Source: Bog-375 sp049587755 (GTDB lineage Bacteria; Acidobacteriota; Terriglobia; Bryobacterales; Bryobacteraceae). From it: DNA of 64,000 bases. Positions 41,596 through 49,803 of the stretch are shown piece by piece. The notes under the pieces are model-generated. The model worked only from the letters and a program-made list of their open reading frames with translations, was not told the DNA's origin and did no database searches. Position 1 is the first letter of the stretch; each line of letters begins with the position of its first letter. The stretch is taken from the NCBI GenBank assembly GCA_049587755.1, contig JBAVEN010000034.1:31288-95287 (forward strand). Direction: 5' to 3'. The translations under genes and the position numbers were made by a program.

Positions 41596-41624
41596 ATTAT
41601 GCCATTTCTTCTACTTGTTGTCAA
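41596..41624 (-). promoter_or_regulatory. transposase promoter inside the right IS end
   Basis: TTGACA (41619-41624), 17-bp spacer, CATAAT (41596-41601) on the minus strand. The -35 box lies within the 25-bp terminal repeat, so transposase bound at the end could repress its own gene. Confidence 0.78.
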
Positions 41625-41636
41625 GGGATAATTACC
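41612..41636. repeat. right terminal inverted repeat of the IS1595-family element
   Basis: Inverted copy of 39758-39782, 22 of 25 identical; its outer base borders the duplication AGAACTGC at 41637-41644. Confidence 0.92.
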
Positions 41637-41675
41637 AGAACTGCGTGATCGGACTGATCGACACCCGACTGCTCC

Positions 41676-42407
41676 CTATTCGTGCCTTTCGAGCAGTAGG
41701 GTGATGGTGCCGATAGCGAATTGCATGCGCACCCGAATCTGGACCGGCAGCTTGCGGCGATCGTCGGTCAGCCAGACGTTGAGGTGCGCCGGTCGCTTGT
41801 AGAGAACGTTGTCGAACAGGTAGGCCTCATAGCGGATGGTGTGGAACACTCCCTCGGGAGTCTTGATGTCCTCGCGCTGCTGCGCCTCCACTCGGGCTAT
41901 CACGCTCTTCTTGCCATCGCTCACGGCCACGTTGACGGCGTGGCCCGGTTCCACGTTCAAGGTGCGCAAAAAATACAAACCGCCGGCTACGTCGTGCACG
42001 CAGGAAGGGATTTCGATGTCCTTGGCCAACAGCACGGTGTTCTTGACGCGGTCGCGCTCCAGGTAGCTGGCCTTGCGATTCGCTCCATCGTAAGTGACGC
42101 GCGTCTCGCGCTGCCGGCTGCCTTCCCGCGAGGTGAGCAGCGTGGATTGCGTGCAGCCGTCCTGATTGAAGTTTGCCTGGTAAGCGTCTTCCACGCGGAA
42201 CAGCTTAGAGACCAGACCGATCGATTCCACGCTGAGATTGATCTGTGAGGAGGCGCGCTCCTGCTGCCACTCAAGCCGCGCCTTGCCAGCGGTGATGAGA
42301 CGCCACTCGATGCTGTAGTACAGCACCTCGTGCGCGGGCAGAGCCGCGTTTTGCGCCAAGGCAAACGGAGCCACACCCAGCAGAGGCAGCCAGAGCCTCG
42401 CAAGCAT
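41676..42407 (-). CDS. DUF3108 family periplasmic protein
   Basis: 243 residues with a signal peptide (MLARLWLPLLGVAPFALAQ). The DUF3108 pattern is visible from HEVLYYSIEWRLITAGKARLEW through FRVEDAYQANFNQDGC and the ending PVQIRVRMQFAIGTITLLLERHE. It is a beta-rich fold related to LolA-like carriers and its function is unknown. The Met chosen (42407) starts the signal peptide; a frame extension to 42446 exists. Before the IS insertion this gene would have lain 84 bp upstream of lexA on the same strand. Confidence 0.8.
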   Translation of the reverse strand: MLARLWLPLLGVAPFALAQNAALPAHEVLYYSIEWRLITAGKARLEWQQERASSQINLSVESIGLVSKLFRVEDAYQANFNQDGCTQSTLLTSREGSRQRETRVTYDGANRKASYLERDRVKNTVLLAKDIEIPSCVHDVAGGLYFLRTLNVEPGHAVNVAVSDGKKSVIARVEAQQREDIKTPEGVFHTIRYEAYLFDNVLYKRPAHLNVWLTDDRRKLPVQIRVRMQFAIGTITLLLERHE

Positions 42408-42518
42408 TAACTGACAAGTTTCGCAGATGCGCCGCGAGAGTTGCAACGTGGAGGAAGGATATACGGAAGAAGGCCAATCACCCGGCTCTGAAAAAGCGAC
42501 GTCCCAGGAACAGCTACT

Positions 42519-43352
42519 TCAGCGGCCGCGAGAGGATCGACGCCTCAGCCAAATCAGGGCCAATGTGCCCAGCGACAGCAAAGCCAACGAATCCGGTTCC
42601 GGAGTGTAGAACGTCGTTCCAATCGGCACTAAGGAACTTAGATAACCGACGGTATGGTTGTCGGACTCGAATCCGGAGGCGTCGGCCTCGCTAAAGACGA
42701 TCTTGGTGAAGAAACCGCTCTCATCGTAGAAGTTCACGAAAGCGAATTGCTCACTTGCGTCCTCCTGGTTGTTCGGGTTGCCGCAAAAGGCGTTGGTGCT
42801 GGAGGGGCAGGCGCCCATCGTGGCGATTAATTGCTCGGCCGTGAAGGTATACACGAGAGTGGTGCCGTCGTAAAACTGGAGTTCATTATCCGCGTCGAGC
42901 GCCGAGAGCCACATCCCAAAATAATTGACACCCTCAGTCTGGCCGCCAACCTTCAGGGTAGAGGTTAGCGTGAGGGTGTAACTGGAGCCGGTCACCGTCG
43001 GATAGTAGCCGGTTCCTCCAGCGCCACCGTACATGTAGTTGTTGGATTCGGTGAGGCCCGTCCCCGTGTACGTCCCCGAGATGCCCCCGGTCACGCCGCC
43101 GACGTCGTCCGGTGGCGTCGAAGTCGAATAGGTCGTCGTGAACGGCACGGTTCCGTTCCACGCATTGAAAGTCTCCTCGCCGATCCAACAGTGCGTGGAA
43201 GTCCCGCACAGCGCCGAATCCGTGGCGGACTGAACGCCCGCCGCGTCAAAGGTGGCCACAATTGTGTCGGCGTGCAGCGTGGCAGCCGCAGCGGCGTAAA
43301 GCAACGCCACCAATGCGGATCTGGACCAGCCGTTCGCTCCCAACAGTTTCAA
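42519..43352 (-). CDS. PEP-CTERM sorting-domain protein
   Basis: 277 residues. Signal peptide (to about residue 28), a Gly/Thr/Ser-rich beta-type body with two Cys pairs (CGTSTHC, CPSSTNAFC), and a C-terminal PEP-CTERM tag: TPEPDSLALLSLGTLALIWLRRR. The tag directs exosortase-dependent sorting to the cell surface; no exosortase gene is in the window. The start is a TTG at 43352, with AGGAGG eleven bases before it placed in a perfect 6-bp hairpin. The function of the mature protein is unknown. Confidence 0.85.
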   Translation of the reverse strand: MKLLGANGWSRSALVALLYAAAAATLHADTIVATFDAAGVQSATDSALCGTSTHCWIGEETFNAWNGTVPFTTTYSTSTPPDDVGGVTGGISGTYTGTGLTESNNYMYGGAGGTGYYPTVTGSSYTLTLTSTLKVGGQTEGVNYFGMWLSALDADNELQFYDGTTLVYTFTAEQLIATMGACPSSTNAFCGNPNNQEDASEQFAFVNFYDESGFFTKIVFSEADASGFESDNHTVGYLSSLVPIGTTFYTPEPDSLALLSLGTLALIWLRRRSSRGR

Positions 43353-43353
43353 C

Positions 43354-43368
43354 GGAAGGCCTCCTTCC
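43354..43368 (-). promoter_or_regulatory. hairpin enclosing the Shine-Dalgarno of the PEP-CTERM gene
   Basis: On the minus strand GGAAGG-AGG-CCTTCC, a perfect 6-bp stem with a three-base loop that encloses AGGAGG, immediately before the TTG start. Confidence 0.5.
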
Positions 43369-43607
43369 CCCGTAGAATCGCCACCACAGGGACGCCTCGC
43401 GTTACGCCTGGCGTCACACCTGACGGCAGGCGGACAGACCCTCCTTCCAAATCGGGTCCGATGCTCAATTTCAGGGTATCAGGTAGAGTCAGCGCCGCTA
43501 GGTTATAGAACTGCTACATGGGTACTGTGAGAGTTGGCCGTAGGGCCCGGGTATGCCCGGACCGATACGGCACAAAAAACGGCGGTTTCAGCGCCCTCCG
43601 CTTGGCC

Positions 43608-43622
43608 GGCCGGGGACCGGCC
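43608..43622 (-). terminator. hairpin downstream of cysA
   Basis: GGCCGG-GGA-CCGGCC, a 6-bp stem four bases past the cysA stop on the minus strand. There is no T tract, so the termination role is tentative. The rest of 43353-43625 shows no gene. Confidence 0.35.
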
Positions 43623-43625
43623 CCA

Positions 43626-44630
43626 CTATCTGTTGAAGACGCGCACGTTGCGAGGGGTGACGCCGACGGTGTCGCCGATACTCAGGGCCAGTTGGCGGTA
43701 ACGATCGCGGGTGATTTCGGCCTCCAGGGCGTGGCCGGTGTCTTCGCGCAGCAGTTGCAGGCGGACGGCCGGGCCGGCGGCGGCGATGTGGCGGACTTTG
43801 GCCAAAACGGCTCCGTGGCTTGTCTCCGCCTGCGGCGTAATTTCCAACTCATACGGGCGCACATAGGAAACGGATGTTTCCGAGCTCCCCGCTCGCCCAT
43901 GGAACAAGTTGACGTCGCCCAGGAACCGGTACACAAATGCGGTGGCGGGGTTGTCGTACACCTCGGCCGGTGTGCCCATCTGCACGATCCTGCCGTGGTC
44001 CATAATAGCCACGCGGTCGGCGACTTCGAGGGCTTCCTCCTGATCGTGGGTGACAAAGACGCTGGCGATGTGCAGATCGTCGTGCAGCCGGCGGAGCCAG
44101 CGGCGGAGTTCCTTGCGCACCTTGGCATCGAGCGCGCCGAAAGGCTCGTCGAGCAGCAGCACGCGCGGCTCCACGGCGAGAGCGCGGGCGAGCGCCACGC
44201 GCTGCCGCTGGCCGCCGGACAACTGGTTCGGATAGCGGTCTCCCAGCCAGTCGAGCTGAATCAGCTCGAGCAACTTCTGCACCCGCTCGCGGATTTCCTT
44301 CTCCGGCGGGCGGGTGGCCCGCGGGCGCAGGCGCAGCCCGAAGGCCACGTTTTCGGCGACCGTCAAATGGCGGAACAGGGCGTAGTGCTGGAAGACGAAT
44401 CCCACTTGCCGCTCGCGGGCGGTGGAGTCGGTAGCGTCCTCGTCGTTGAGGCGGATGGAGCCGCTGTCGGGCACTTCGAGGCCGGCGATGATGCGCAGCA
44501 GCGTGGTTTTTCCCGAACCCGATGGCCCGAGCAGCGCCACCAGCTCGCCCTTCTCGATGCGCAGGCTGACATCCTGCAAGGCCTCGAAAGCGCCGTAGGA
44601 CTTGCGAATGTGGCTGACTTCGATGCTCAT
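43626..44630 (-). CDS. cysA: sulfate/thiosulfate ABC transporter ATP-binding protein CysA
   Basis: 334 residues. ABC ATPase domain (1-240): Walker A GPSGSGKTT, Q-loop (FVFQHYALF), signature LSGGQRQRVALARAL, Walker B LLLDEPFGALD and H-loop (THDQEEAL). A C-terminal TOBE-like regulatory part (about 245-334) with SYVRPYELEI follows. The EVYDNPATAFVYRFLGDVNLF segment is typical of CysA. ATG 44630 overlaps the cysW stop (ATGA). Last gene of sbp-cysT-cysW-cysA. Confidence 0.93.
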   Translation of the reverse strand: MSIEVSHIRKSYGAFEALQDVSLRIEKGELVALLGPSGSGKTTLLRIIAGLEVPDSGSIRLNDEDATDSTARERQVGFVFQHYALFRHLTVAENVAFGLRLRPRATRPPEKEIRERVQKLLELIQLDWLGDRYPNQLSGGQRQRVALARALAVEPRVLLLDEPFGALDAKVRKELRRWLRRLHDDLHIASVFVTHDQEEALEVADRVAIMDHGRIVQMGTPAEVYDNPATAFVYRFLGDVNLFHGRAGSSETSVSYVRPYELEITPQAETSHGAVLAKVRHIAAAGPAVRLQLLREDTGHALEAEITRDRYRQLALSIGDTVGVTPRNVRVFNR

Positions 44631-45499
44631 TTTGCCCTTTCCTGGGTCTTCCATTCGAGGAATTTCTTCAGCGCTAGCGTGACGACCGCGACGCCGGTGA
44701 GCAGAGACGCCACGGCGAACGCGCCGGAATAGTCGTACTCGTTGTACAGGATCTCGACGTGCAGCGGAAGCGTGTTGGTCTGGCCGCGGATGTGCCCGGA
44801 GACCACCGATACGGCGCCGAATTCGCCCAGCGCGCGGGCTGTCGACAGCACCGCGCCGTACAGCAGGCCCCACTTGATATTGGGAAGCGTGATGCGGAAG
44901 AACATCTGCCAGCCGTTGGCACCCAAAGTGAGCGCGGCTTCCTCCTCGTCGCTTCCCTGCGACTGCATCAGCGGGATCAGCTCGCGCGCCACGAAAGGAA
45001 AGGTGACGAAGGTGGTGGCCAGGATGATGCCCGGCACGGCGAAGATGATTTGGATATTGTGATCGCCCAGCCAGCCGCCGAACCACCCCTGGGCGCCGAA
45101 CACCAGCACGAAGGTCAGCCCGGAAACGACCGGTGAAACCGCGAACGGAATGTCGAGCAGCGTCACCAGGATGTTCTTGCCTCTGAACTGGAACTTGGCG
45201 ATGGCCCAGGCTGCGGCCACGCCGAAGACCAGGTTGAGCGGAACCGAAATGCCGGCGGCCACGAGCGAAAGCCGTATGGCGGAAACAGTGTCGGGCTCGC
45301 GAATCGCCGCCAGGTAAGCAGGCACACCCTTCTCGAACGCTTGCACGAAAATGGCCGCCAGCGGCAGCACGACCAGCACCACCAGCGCCAGCAGAGCCAG
45401 CAGGGTCAGCCCCCAGCGCACCAACGGCGGATCGCGCCGGATGTTCCGCCCAACGGCGGGAGTTCGTTTCCGCGGGAGTTCCAATGCCACCGTCGCCAT
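44627..45499 (-). CDS. cysW: sulfate ABC transporter permease CysW
   Basis: 290 residues with six membrane helices and the cytoplasmic EAA loop near EEAALTLGANGWQMFFRITLPNIKWGLLYG, which docks on CysA. The LGEFGAVSVVSGHIRGQTNTLPLHVEILYNEYDYSGAFAVAS segment is characteristic of CysW. It overlaps cysA by four bases and follows cysT after four bases. Confidence 0.92.
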   Translation of the reverse strand: MATVALELPRKRTPAVGRNIRRDPPLVRWGLTLLALLALVVLVVLPLAAIFVQAFEKGVPAYLAAIREPDTVSAIRLSLVAAGISVPLNLVFGVAAAWAIAKFQFRGKNILVTLLDIPFAVSPVVSGLTFVLVFGAQGWFGGWLGDHNIQIIFAVPGIILATTFVTFPFVARELIPLMQSQGSDEEEAALTLGANGWQMFFRITLPNIKWGLLYGAVLSTARALGEFGAVSVVSGHIRGQTNTLPLHVEILYNEYDYSGAFAVASLLTGVAVVTLALKKFLEWKTQERAK

Positions 45500-45503
45500 C
45501 GCG

Positions 45504-46355
45504 TTAATCCGTCACCATGAATTTGCGGGTGCGCCGCTCCAGCGCGTTGATCGCGAGCAGCAGCAGAAACGAAGCCCCCAGCATCACCGCCGCAATCGCC
45601 GTGGCCCCGGCGTAATCGTATTGCTCGAGTTTGGTGACGATCAGCAGCGGCGCGATTTCGGTTTTCATCGGCATGTTGCCCGCGATGAAGATGACCGATC
45701 CGTACTCGCCCAGGCCGCGGGCGAGCGCCAGCGCGAAACCGGTGAGCAGCGCCGGCCGCAGCGCGGGGAAGATCACCAGCCGGAATACCTGCCAGCGGCT
45801 GGCGCCCAAGGTGGCCGCCGCCTCCTCCATTTCCGCGTCCGCATCCGCCAGCACCGGCTGCACGCTGCGCACCACGAACGGCAGACCGATGAAGGTGAGC
45901 GCCACCACCACACCCAACGGCGTGAAGGCCACCTTGATGCCCAGCGGCGCCAGGTAGCGGCCCAGCCAGCCGTTTTCGGTGTAGAGGCTGGTGAGCGCGA
46001 TGCCGGCCACCGCCGTGGGCAGCGCGAAGGGAAGGTCCACCAGGGCATCGGCCAGAGCCTTGCCGGGAAATTGATAACGCACCAGTACCCAGGCCACCAG
46101 AAACCCGATGACGGCGCTGATCATGCCGGCGGCAATCGACGCCCCGAAGCTCAGCCGGTACGAAGCCACCACTTCGGGGGACGTAACCACGTTCCAGAGA
46201 TGCGACCAGCTTGACGTCACTGACTTGAGGAACACCGCGCTCAGCGGAATCAGCACGATCAGGCTCAAGTACAAAATGGTGTAGCTGAACGCGGGCCAGA
46301 AGCCCGGCAGGATGCTCGGCCGTTTAAACGATATCGACATTTCCGTGGCTCTCAT
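45504..46355 (-). CDS. cysT: sulfate ABC transporter permease CysT (CysU)
   Basis: 283 residues, six helices. EAA loop EEAAATLGASRWQVFRLVIFPALRPALLTG and the block LARGLGEYGSVIFIAGNMPMKTEIAPLLIVTKLEQYDYAGATAIA are typical of CysT, which pairs with CysW in the membrane. The start could also be Met6 (46340, MSISFKRPS); neither has a clear ribosome site. It lies 27 bp after sbp. Confidence 0.92.
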   Translation of the reverse strand: MRATEMSISFKRPSILPGFWPAFSYTILYLSLIVLIPLSAVFLKSVTSSWSHLWNVVTSPEVVASYRLSFGASIAAGMISAVIGFLVAWVLVRYQFPGKALADALVDLPFALPTAVAGIALTSLYTENGWLGRYLAPLGIKVAFTPLGVVVALTFIGLPFVVRSVQPVLADADAEMEEAAATLGASRWQVFRLVIFPALRPALLTGFALALARGLGEYGSVIFIAGNMPMKTEIAPLLIVTKLEQYDYAGATAIAAVMLGASFLLLLAINALERRTRKFMVTD

Positions 46356-46382
46356 TTCATAGTGGCGCCGAACGTGCCGGCC

Positions 46383-47390
46383 TTATCTTCCGGTCAAATA
46401 TATCTGGTCGAACACGCCCCCATCGTTGAAGTGGCGCTTTTGCGCCTTCTGCCAGCCGCCGAAAACCCGATCGATGGAAAAGAGCTGCAACTTTGGAAAG
46501 CGGCCGGCGTACCTGGCGGCAACCTCGGGCGAGCGAGGCCGGTAGAAATGGCGTGCGGCGATCTCCTGGCCCTCGCGAGTGTACAAGAACTCGAGATACG
46601 CCTGGGCCACTTGCGTGGTGCCGTGTCTGGCCGCGTTCCGGTCCACCAGCGCCACCGGCGGCTCGGCCAGAATGCTGATCGAAGGCGTGATCACTTCCAC
46701 TTTGTCCTTGCCCAGCTCGTTCACCGCCAGAAACGCCTCATTCTCCCAGTCCAGCAGCACGTCGCCGATGCCGCGCTGCACGAAGGTGGTGGTGGAACCG
46801 CGCGCGCCGGCATCGAGCACGGGAACGTTCCGGTAGAGACGCGCCACAAACTCCTGCGCCTTCTTATCGTCGCCGTTGTTCTTGTTGAGTGCATAGCCCC
46901 AGGCCGCCAGGTAGCTCCAGCGCGCGCCGCCGGATGTCTTCGGGTTGGGCGTAATCACGGACACGCCTGGCCGCACCAGGTCGTCCCAGTCTTTGATGTG
47001 CTTGGGATTGCCGTGGCGAACCAGAAAAACGATGGTGGACGTGTAGGGGCTGCTGTTGCCGGGCAAGCGCGTCTGCCAGTTGTCCGGCAGCAGGTGCGCG
47101 TGTGCGGCAATCGAATCGATATCATAGGCCAGCGCCAGGGTGACAACGTCGGCTTGCAAGCCGTCGATGACCGATCGCGCCTGCATGCCGGAACCGCCGT
47201 GGGATTGGCTGATCTCGACATCCACACCGGTCTTCGCTTTCCACTGCCTGGCGAATGCCGCGTTCATCTCCTGGTAGAGCTCCCGCGTCGGATCGTACGA
47301 AACATTGAGCAGCTTCACAGGGCCGGCGAACAACACCGAGCCGGCCAGCAGCGCTCCTGCCGCGCAATTCCAATAAGTCGTTAACTTCAT
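46383..47390 (-). CDS. sbp: sulfate ABC transporter substrate-binding protein
   Basis: Periplasmic receptor of the sulfate transporter. 335 residues with a signal peptide (1-22). Family motifs: LLNVSYDPTRELYQEMNAAFARQWK, VEISQSHGGSGMQARSVIDGLQADVVTLALAYDID, NPKTSGGARWSYLAAWGYAL and DAGARGSTTTFVQRGIGDVLLDWENEA, which bind the oxyanion by main-chain NH groups. Single genes for Sbp and CysP are hard to separate by motif. The first gene of the operon, transcribed from the region at 47485-47513. Confidence 0.92.
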   Translation of the reverse strand: MKLTTYWNCAAGALLAGSVLFAGPVKLLNVSYDPTRELYQEMNAAFARQWKAKTGVDVEISQSHGGSGMQARSVIDGLQADVVTLALAYDIDSIAAHAHLLPDNWQTRLPGNSSPYTSTIVFLVRHGNPKHIKDWDDLVRPGVSVITPNPKTSGGARWSYLAAWGYALNKNNGDDKKAQEFVARLYRNVPVLDAGARGSTTTFVQRGIGDVLLDWENEAFLAVNELGKDKVEVITPSISILAEPPVALVDRNAARHGTTQVAQAYLEFLYTREGQEIAARHFYRPRSPEVAARYAGRFPKLQLFSIDRVFGGWQKAQKRHFNDGGVFDQIYLTGR

Positions 47391-47754
47391 CGGCAGATCT
47401 TTAGGGCCGGTCCGTCAGATTAAAATTGATCTGAGATTGAAGCGGGTGGCGAAGTCCGCTAACTATACTATCTCAATAGGGATTATAGTAAATCAATTGC
47501 CCTTAATTGTCAATAAGCTACAACGACAATTCCAGTATGTGCCTGTGCCCTTAGCTCAACACGCGGACGTGGTGCCCGGACGGCACTTGCCAGTCTGCGA
47601 GTTGGTCCGGCGATGAGGCCGGCGCAACGTTATGCAGTCGCGGACATGGCACGCGGTGTGGGGTGGTGGTCCCCGATTCCGGTTCGTCGCCCAGGCGGAA
47701 TGCGCTGCCACCGGTTCGCTCACGGCGAGCCGCGATCCGCACTATGATAGACCC
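47391..47754. other. intergenic region between sbp and the serine hydrolase gene
   Basis: 364 bp. The left part is AT-rich and holds the sbp promoter (TTGACA 47508-47513, 17 bp, TACTAT 47485-47490, minus strand) and three inverted repeats, the innermost TCAGAT-N8-ATCTGA (47415-47434) in the leader. The right part (about 47540-47740) is GC-rich with no gene that I can support. TATGAT (47743-47748) serves the plus-strand gene. Confidence 0.6.
47466..47531 (-). promoter_or_regulatory. sulfate operon promoter with two inverted repeats
   Basis: TACTAT-N13-ATAGTA (47466-47490) covers the -10 box and the start site. AATTGTC-N13-GACAATT (47505-47531) covers the -35 box. Both half-site pairs have 13-bp spacers, as expected for one dimeric repressor. 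An Rrf2-type cysteine regulator is a guess. Confidence 0.55.
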
Positions 47755-49137
47755 ATGAAACGCATCCGATGCCTTGCGCTCCTCGCTTCCGCGACGTTCC
47801 CGCTATTCGCGCAGTTGCCCGCGGATCTGGAAAAGAGGCTCGACGAGAAGATCTCGTCCACGCTTCAGAAAGCCGGCGCACCGAGCGTCTCGGTGGCCGT
47901 GGTAGAGGAAGGCAAACTGGTCTACGCCAAGGCGTTCGGGAAGGCGGATCTGGCGGCCGGCCGGCTGGCGAGCGTCGAGACGCGCTACGCGGTGGGATCG
48001 ATCTCGAAGCAGTTCACCGCCGCCGCGCTGCTGATGCTCGAGGAGCAGGGCAAGCTCTCGATGGACGACCCAGTCTCGAAGTATTTCCCCGATCTCACGC
48101 GCGCGAACGAGGTCACTATCCGCGAACTGCTCTCGCACACCTCCGGCTATGAAGACTACGCTCCGCAGGACTACATCATTCCGGAATGGACGCGGCCCAC
48201 CACGCCCGAAGCGGTGGTGGAGCATTGGGCCAGGAAGCCGCTCGATTTCGACCCCGGCACGAAATGGCAGTACAGCAACACCAATTTTGTGCTGGCCAGC
48301 CAGATTTTCGAGAAGGTCTCCGGCCGGAACCTGGTGGAATTCCTGCGGGAGCATATCTTCGCGCCGCTCGGAATGCAGTCGGCATACGCCTGGCCGCCGG
48401 GTGAGCCCGCCGATGCCACCGCCTATACGCGCTACGCGCTGGGCCCGCCGCGGCCCACCGAGCGCGAGGCCGCCGGCTGGTATTACGGCGCCGGCGAGCT
48501 GGCGATGACGCCAACGGACCTGGCGAAGTGGGACATCGCTTTTCTTTCCAGCAAGATCCTTTCGGCGCACTCGTGGGACGAGTTGACACACGAGGTGAAG
48601 CTCGCCGACGGCGACCTGACGCATTACGCGCTGGGCTTGGACCTGGGCGAGATCGACGGCATGCCGGTGTTCGAGCACAGCGGTGAAGTGTCGGGGTTCC
48701 TCTCTTCCAACACCGTTTTCCCGACGCGCCGCGGCGCCGTGGTTGTGCTATCCAACCAGGACGTGGTCAACATGGTGGGACCGCTGTCGCAACAGATTGC
48801 CCTGTTGCTTTTCCGGCCCGAGCGGAAGGAGCCTTCGGCGCAGGACACCGCCCAAGTGCGGGCGATTCTGGCGGCGCTGCAAAAAGGCAAGATCGACCGC
48901 ACGCTGTTTACTGCAAACGCCAACACCTATTTCAGCCAGACCGCGCTGCAGGATTGCAAGAGGTCGCTCGGCGCCCTGGGAAAGCTGCAATCGGTGAGGG
49001 CGGTTTTCGAAGGCCAGCGCGGCGGCATGACCCACCGCAGCTATCGCGCCCAATTCGCCAAGAAGACGGTTTCGCTGAATATCTACCTGCTTCCCGATGG
49101 CAAGTATGAGCAGTTTCTAGTGGAAGACCAGTTATAA
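47755..49137 (+). CDS. serine beta-lactamase-like hydrolase (class C/PBP fold), secreted
   Basis: 460 residues with a signal peptide (MKRIRCLALLASATFPLFAQ). The catalytic SxxK is Ser82-Ile-Ser-Lys85 (AVGSISKQF). YSN (QYSNTNFVLA) provides the second motif, and the usual HxG/KTG region lies near FEHSGEVSG. A C-terminal extension (about 385-460) resembles DUF3471-like additions. Members are esterases, D-peptidases or beta-lactamases; the natural substrate is unknown. ATG 47755 is six bases after TATGAT, with no ribosome site. It is not linked to the sulfate operon. Confidence 0.88.
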   Translation: MKRIRCLALLASATFPLFAQLPADLEKRLDEKISSTLQKAGAPSVSVAVVEEGKLVYAKAFGKADLAAGRLASVETRYAVGSISKQFTAAALLMLEEQGKLSMDDPVSKYFPDLTRANEVTIRELLSHTSGYEDYAPQDYIIPEWTRPTTPEAVVEHWARKPLDFDPGTKWQYSNTNFVLASQIFEKVSGRNLVEFLREHIFAPLGMQSAYAWPPGEPADATAYTRYALGPPRPTEREAAGWYYGAGELAMTPTDLAKWDIAFLSSKILSAHSWDELTHEVKLADGDLTHYALGLDLGEIDGMPVFEHSGEVSGFLSSNTVFPTRRGAVVVLSNQDVVNMVGPLSQQIALLLFRPERKEPSAQDTAQVRAILAALQKGKIDRTLFTANANTYFSQTALQDCKRSLGALGKLQSVRAVFEGQRGGMTHRSYRAQFAKKTVSLNIYLLPDGKYEQFLVEDQL

Positions 49138-49180
49138 AACGGGCGGAGCCGTAGGGATGCCGCGCTGCCGGTTCGTATCG

Positions 49181-49720
49181 TCACCGTTGCGGCCTGACGG
49201 TCAGCTCCATGAGCTTTCGTGGCGGCTTGGAACCAATGATGATTTCCGTGAGTTCCGTCCATTCGCCCTTTTCGTTGATGCGCAACAGCGACCTGGTCTT
49301 GATTTCGCCAAATGAAAAGCCCCACGTGATGCCCTGACCGCCTTCGGCAAGTTTGACCTCCGTCTCCAGCCACCGGCCATCGTTGAACGCTCGCATCGTA
49401 TAGGCTGCCTTTTCGTCGTCGTAGGAAACTATGCCGAATGCCTGTAGTGCGAGCTGGCCATCGGATTTCGCCCGTCCAACGCCCTCGATCACCAGCAGCA
49501 ACCCACCGAGTTTGTACAGTGCTTCCTCGGTTTGGACCAGCTCCAGCGTCTCACCCGGCCGGCGGTAGGTGTGAGCTTCGCCCGACCACTTTCCAATCAG
49601 GAAACTGAGCTTGTGCATCGCCGAGCGCTGAATCTCGAGGTTCGGCATCCGGGGCGCCTGAGCCGTGCAAGGAATCGCCAGGAGGGCGGCGAGCGAAATC
49701 ACAACAATCGAATGCGACAT
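49181..49720 (-). CDS. DUF1579-like secreted protein
   Basis: 179 residues with a signal peptide (to about residue 20). The HKLSFLIGKWSGEAHTY motif at residues 36-52 opens a beta-barrel-type domain of the DUF1579/lipocalin-like kind. Strand pairs such as LLVIEGVGRAKSDGQL and AYTMRAFNDGRWLETEVKLAEGGQGITWGF follow. No known function. It is convergent with the serine hydrolase gene after 43 bp. Confidence 0.7.
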   Translation of the reverse strand: MSHSIVVISLAALLAIPCTAQAPRMPNLEIQRSAMHKLSFLIGKWSGEAHTYRRPGETLELVQTEEALYKLGGLLLVIEGVGRAKSDGQLALQAFGIVSYDDEKAAYTMRAFNDGRWLETEVKLAEGGQGITWGFSFGEIKTRSLLRINEKGEWTELTEIIIGSKPPRKLMELTVRPQR

Positions 49721-49803
49721 TCACCGGTAGACACCGGGTACGCACAAGATGTTCCCAGGTTCGGCCCGCTGCGCCGGCGGAGGCGCGCCGCGCCGGAGGC
49801 AAG

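Larger units (their letters stand above)
39758..41636. mobile_element. complete IS1595-family element with passenger genes
   Basis: 1,879 bp. Terminal inverted repeats of 25 bp (39758-39782 and 41612-41636, 22 of 25 identical, outer 12 perfect: GGTAATTATCCC). It is flanked by the 8-bp duplication AGAACTGC, the size expected for IS1595. It carries the transposase on the minus strand, and a RusA-like ORF and a 46-codon ORF on the plus strand. The DNA is visibly more AT-rich than its surroundings. Removing it would join the lexA promoter to sequence 31 bp from the DUF3108 stop, an 84-bp gap. Confidence 0.93.
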
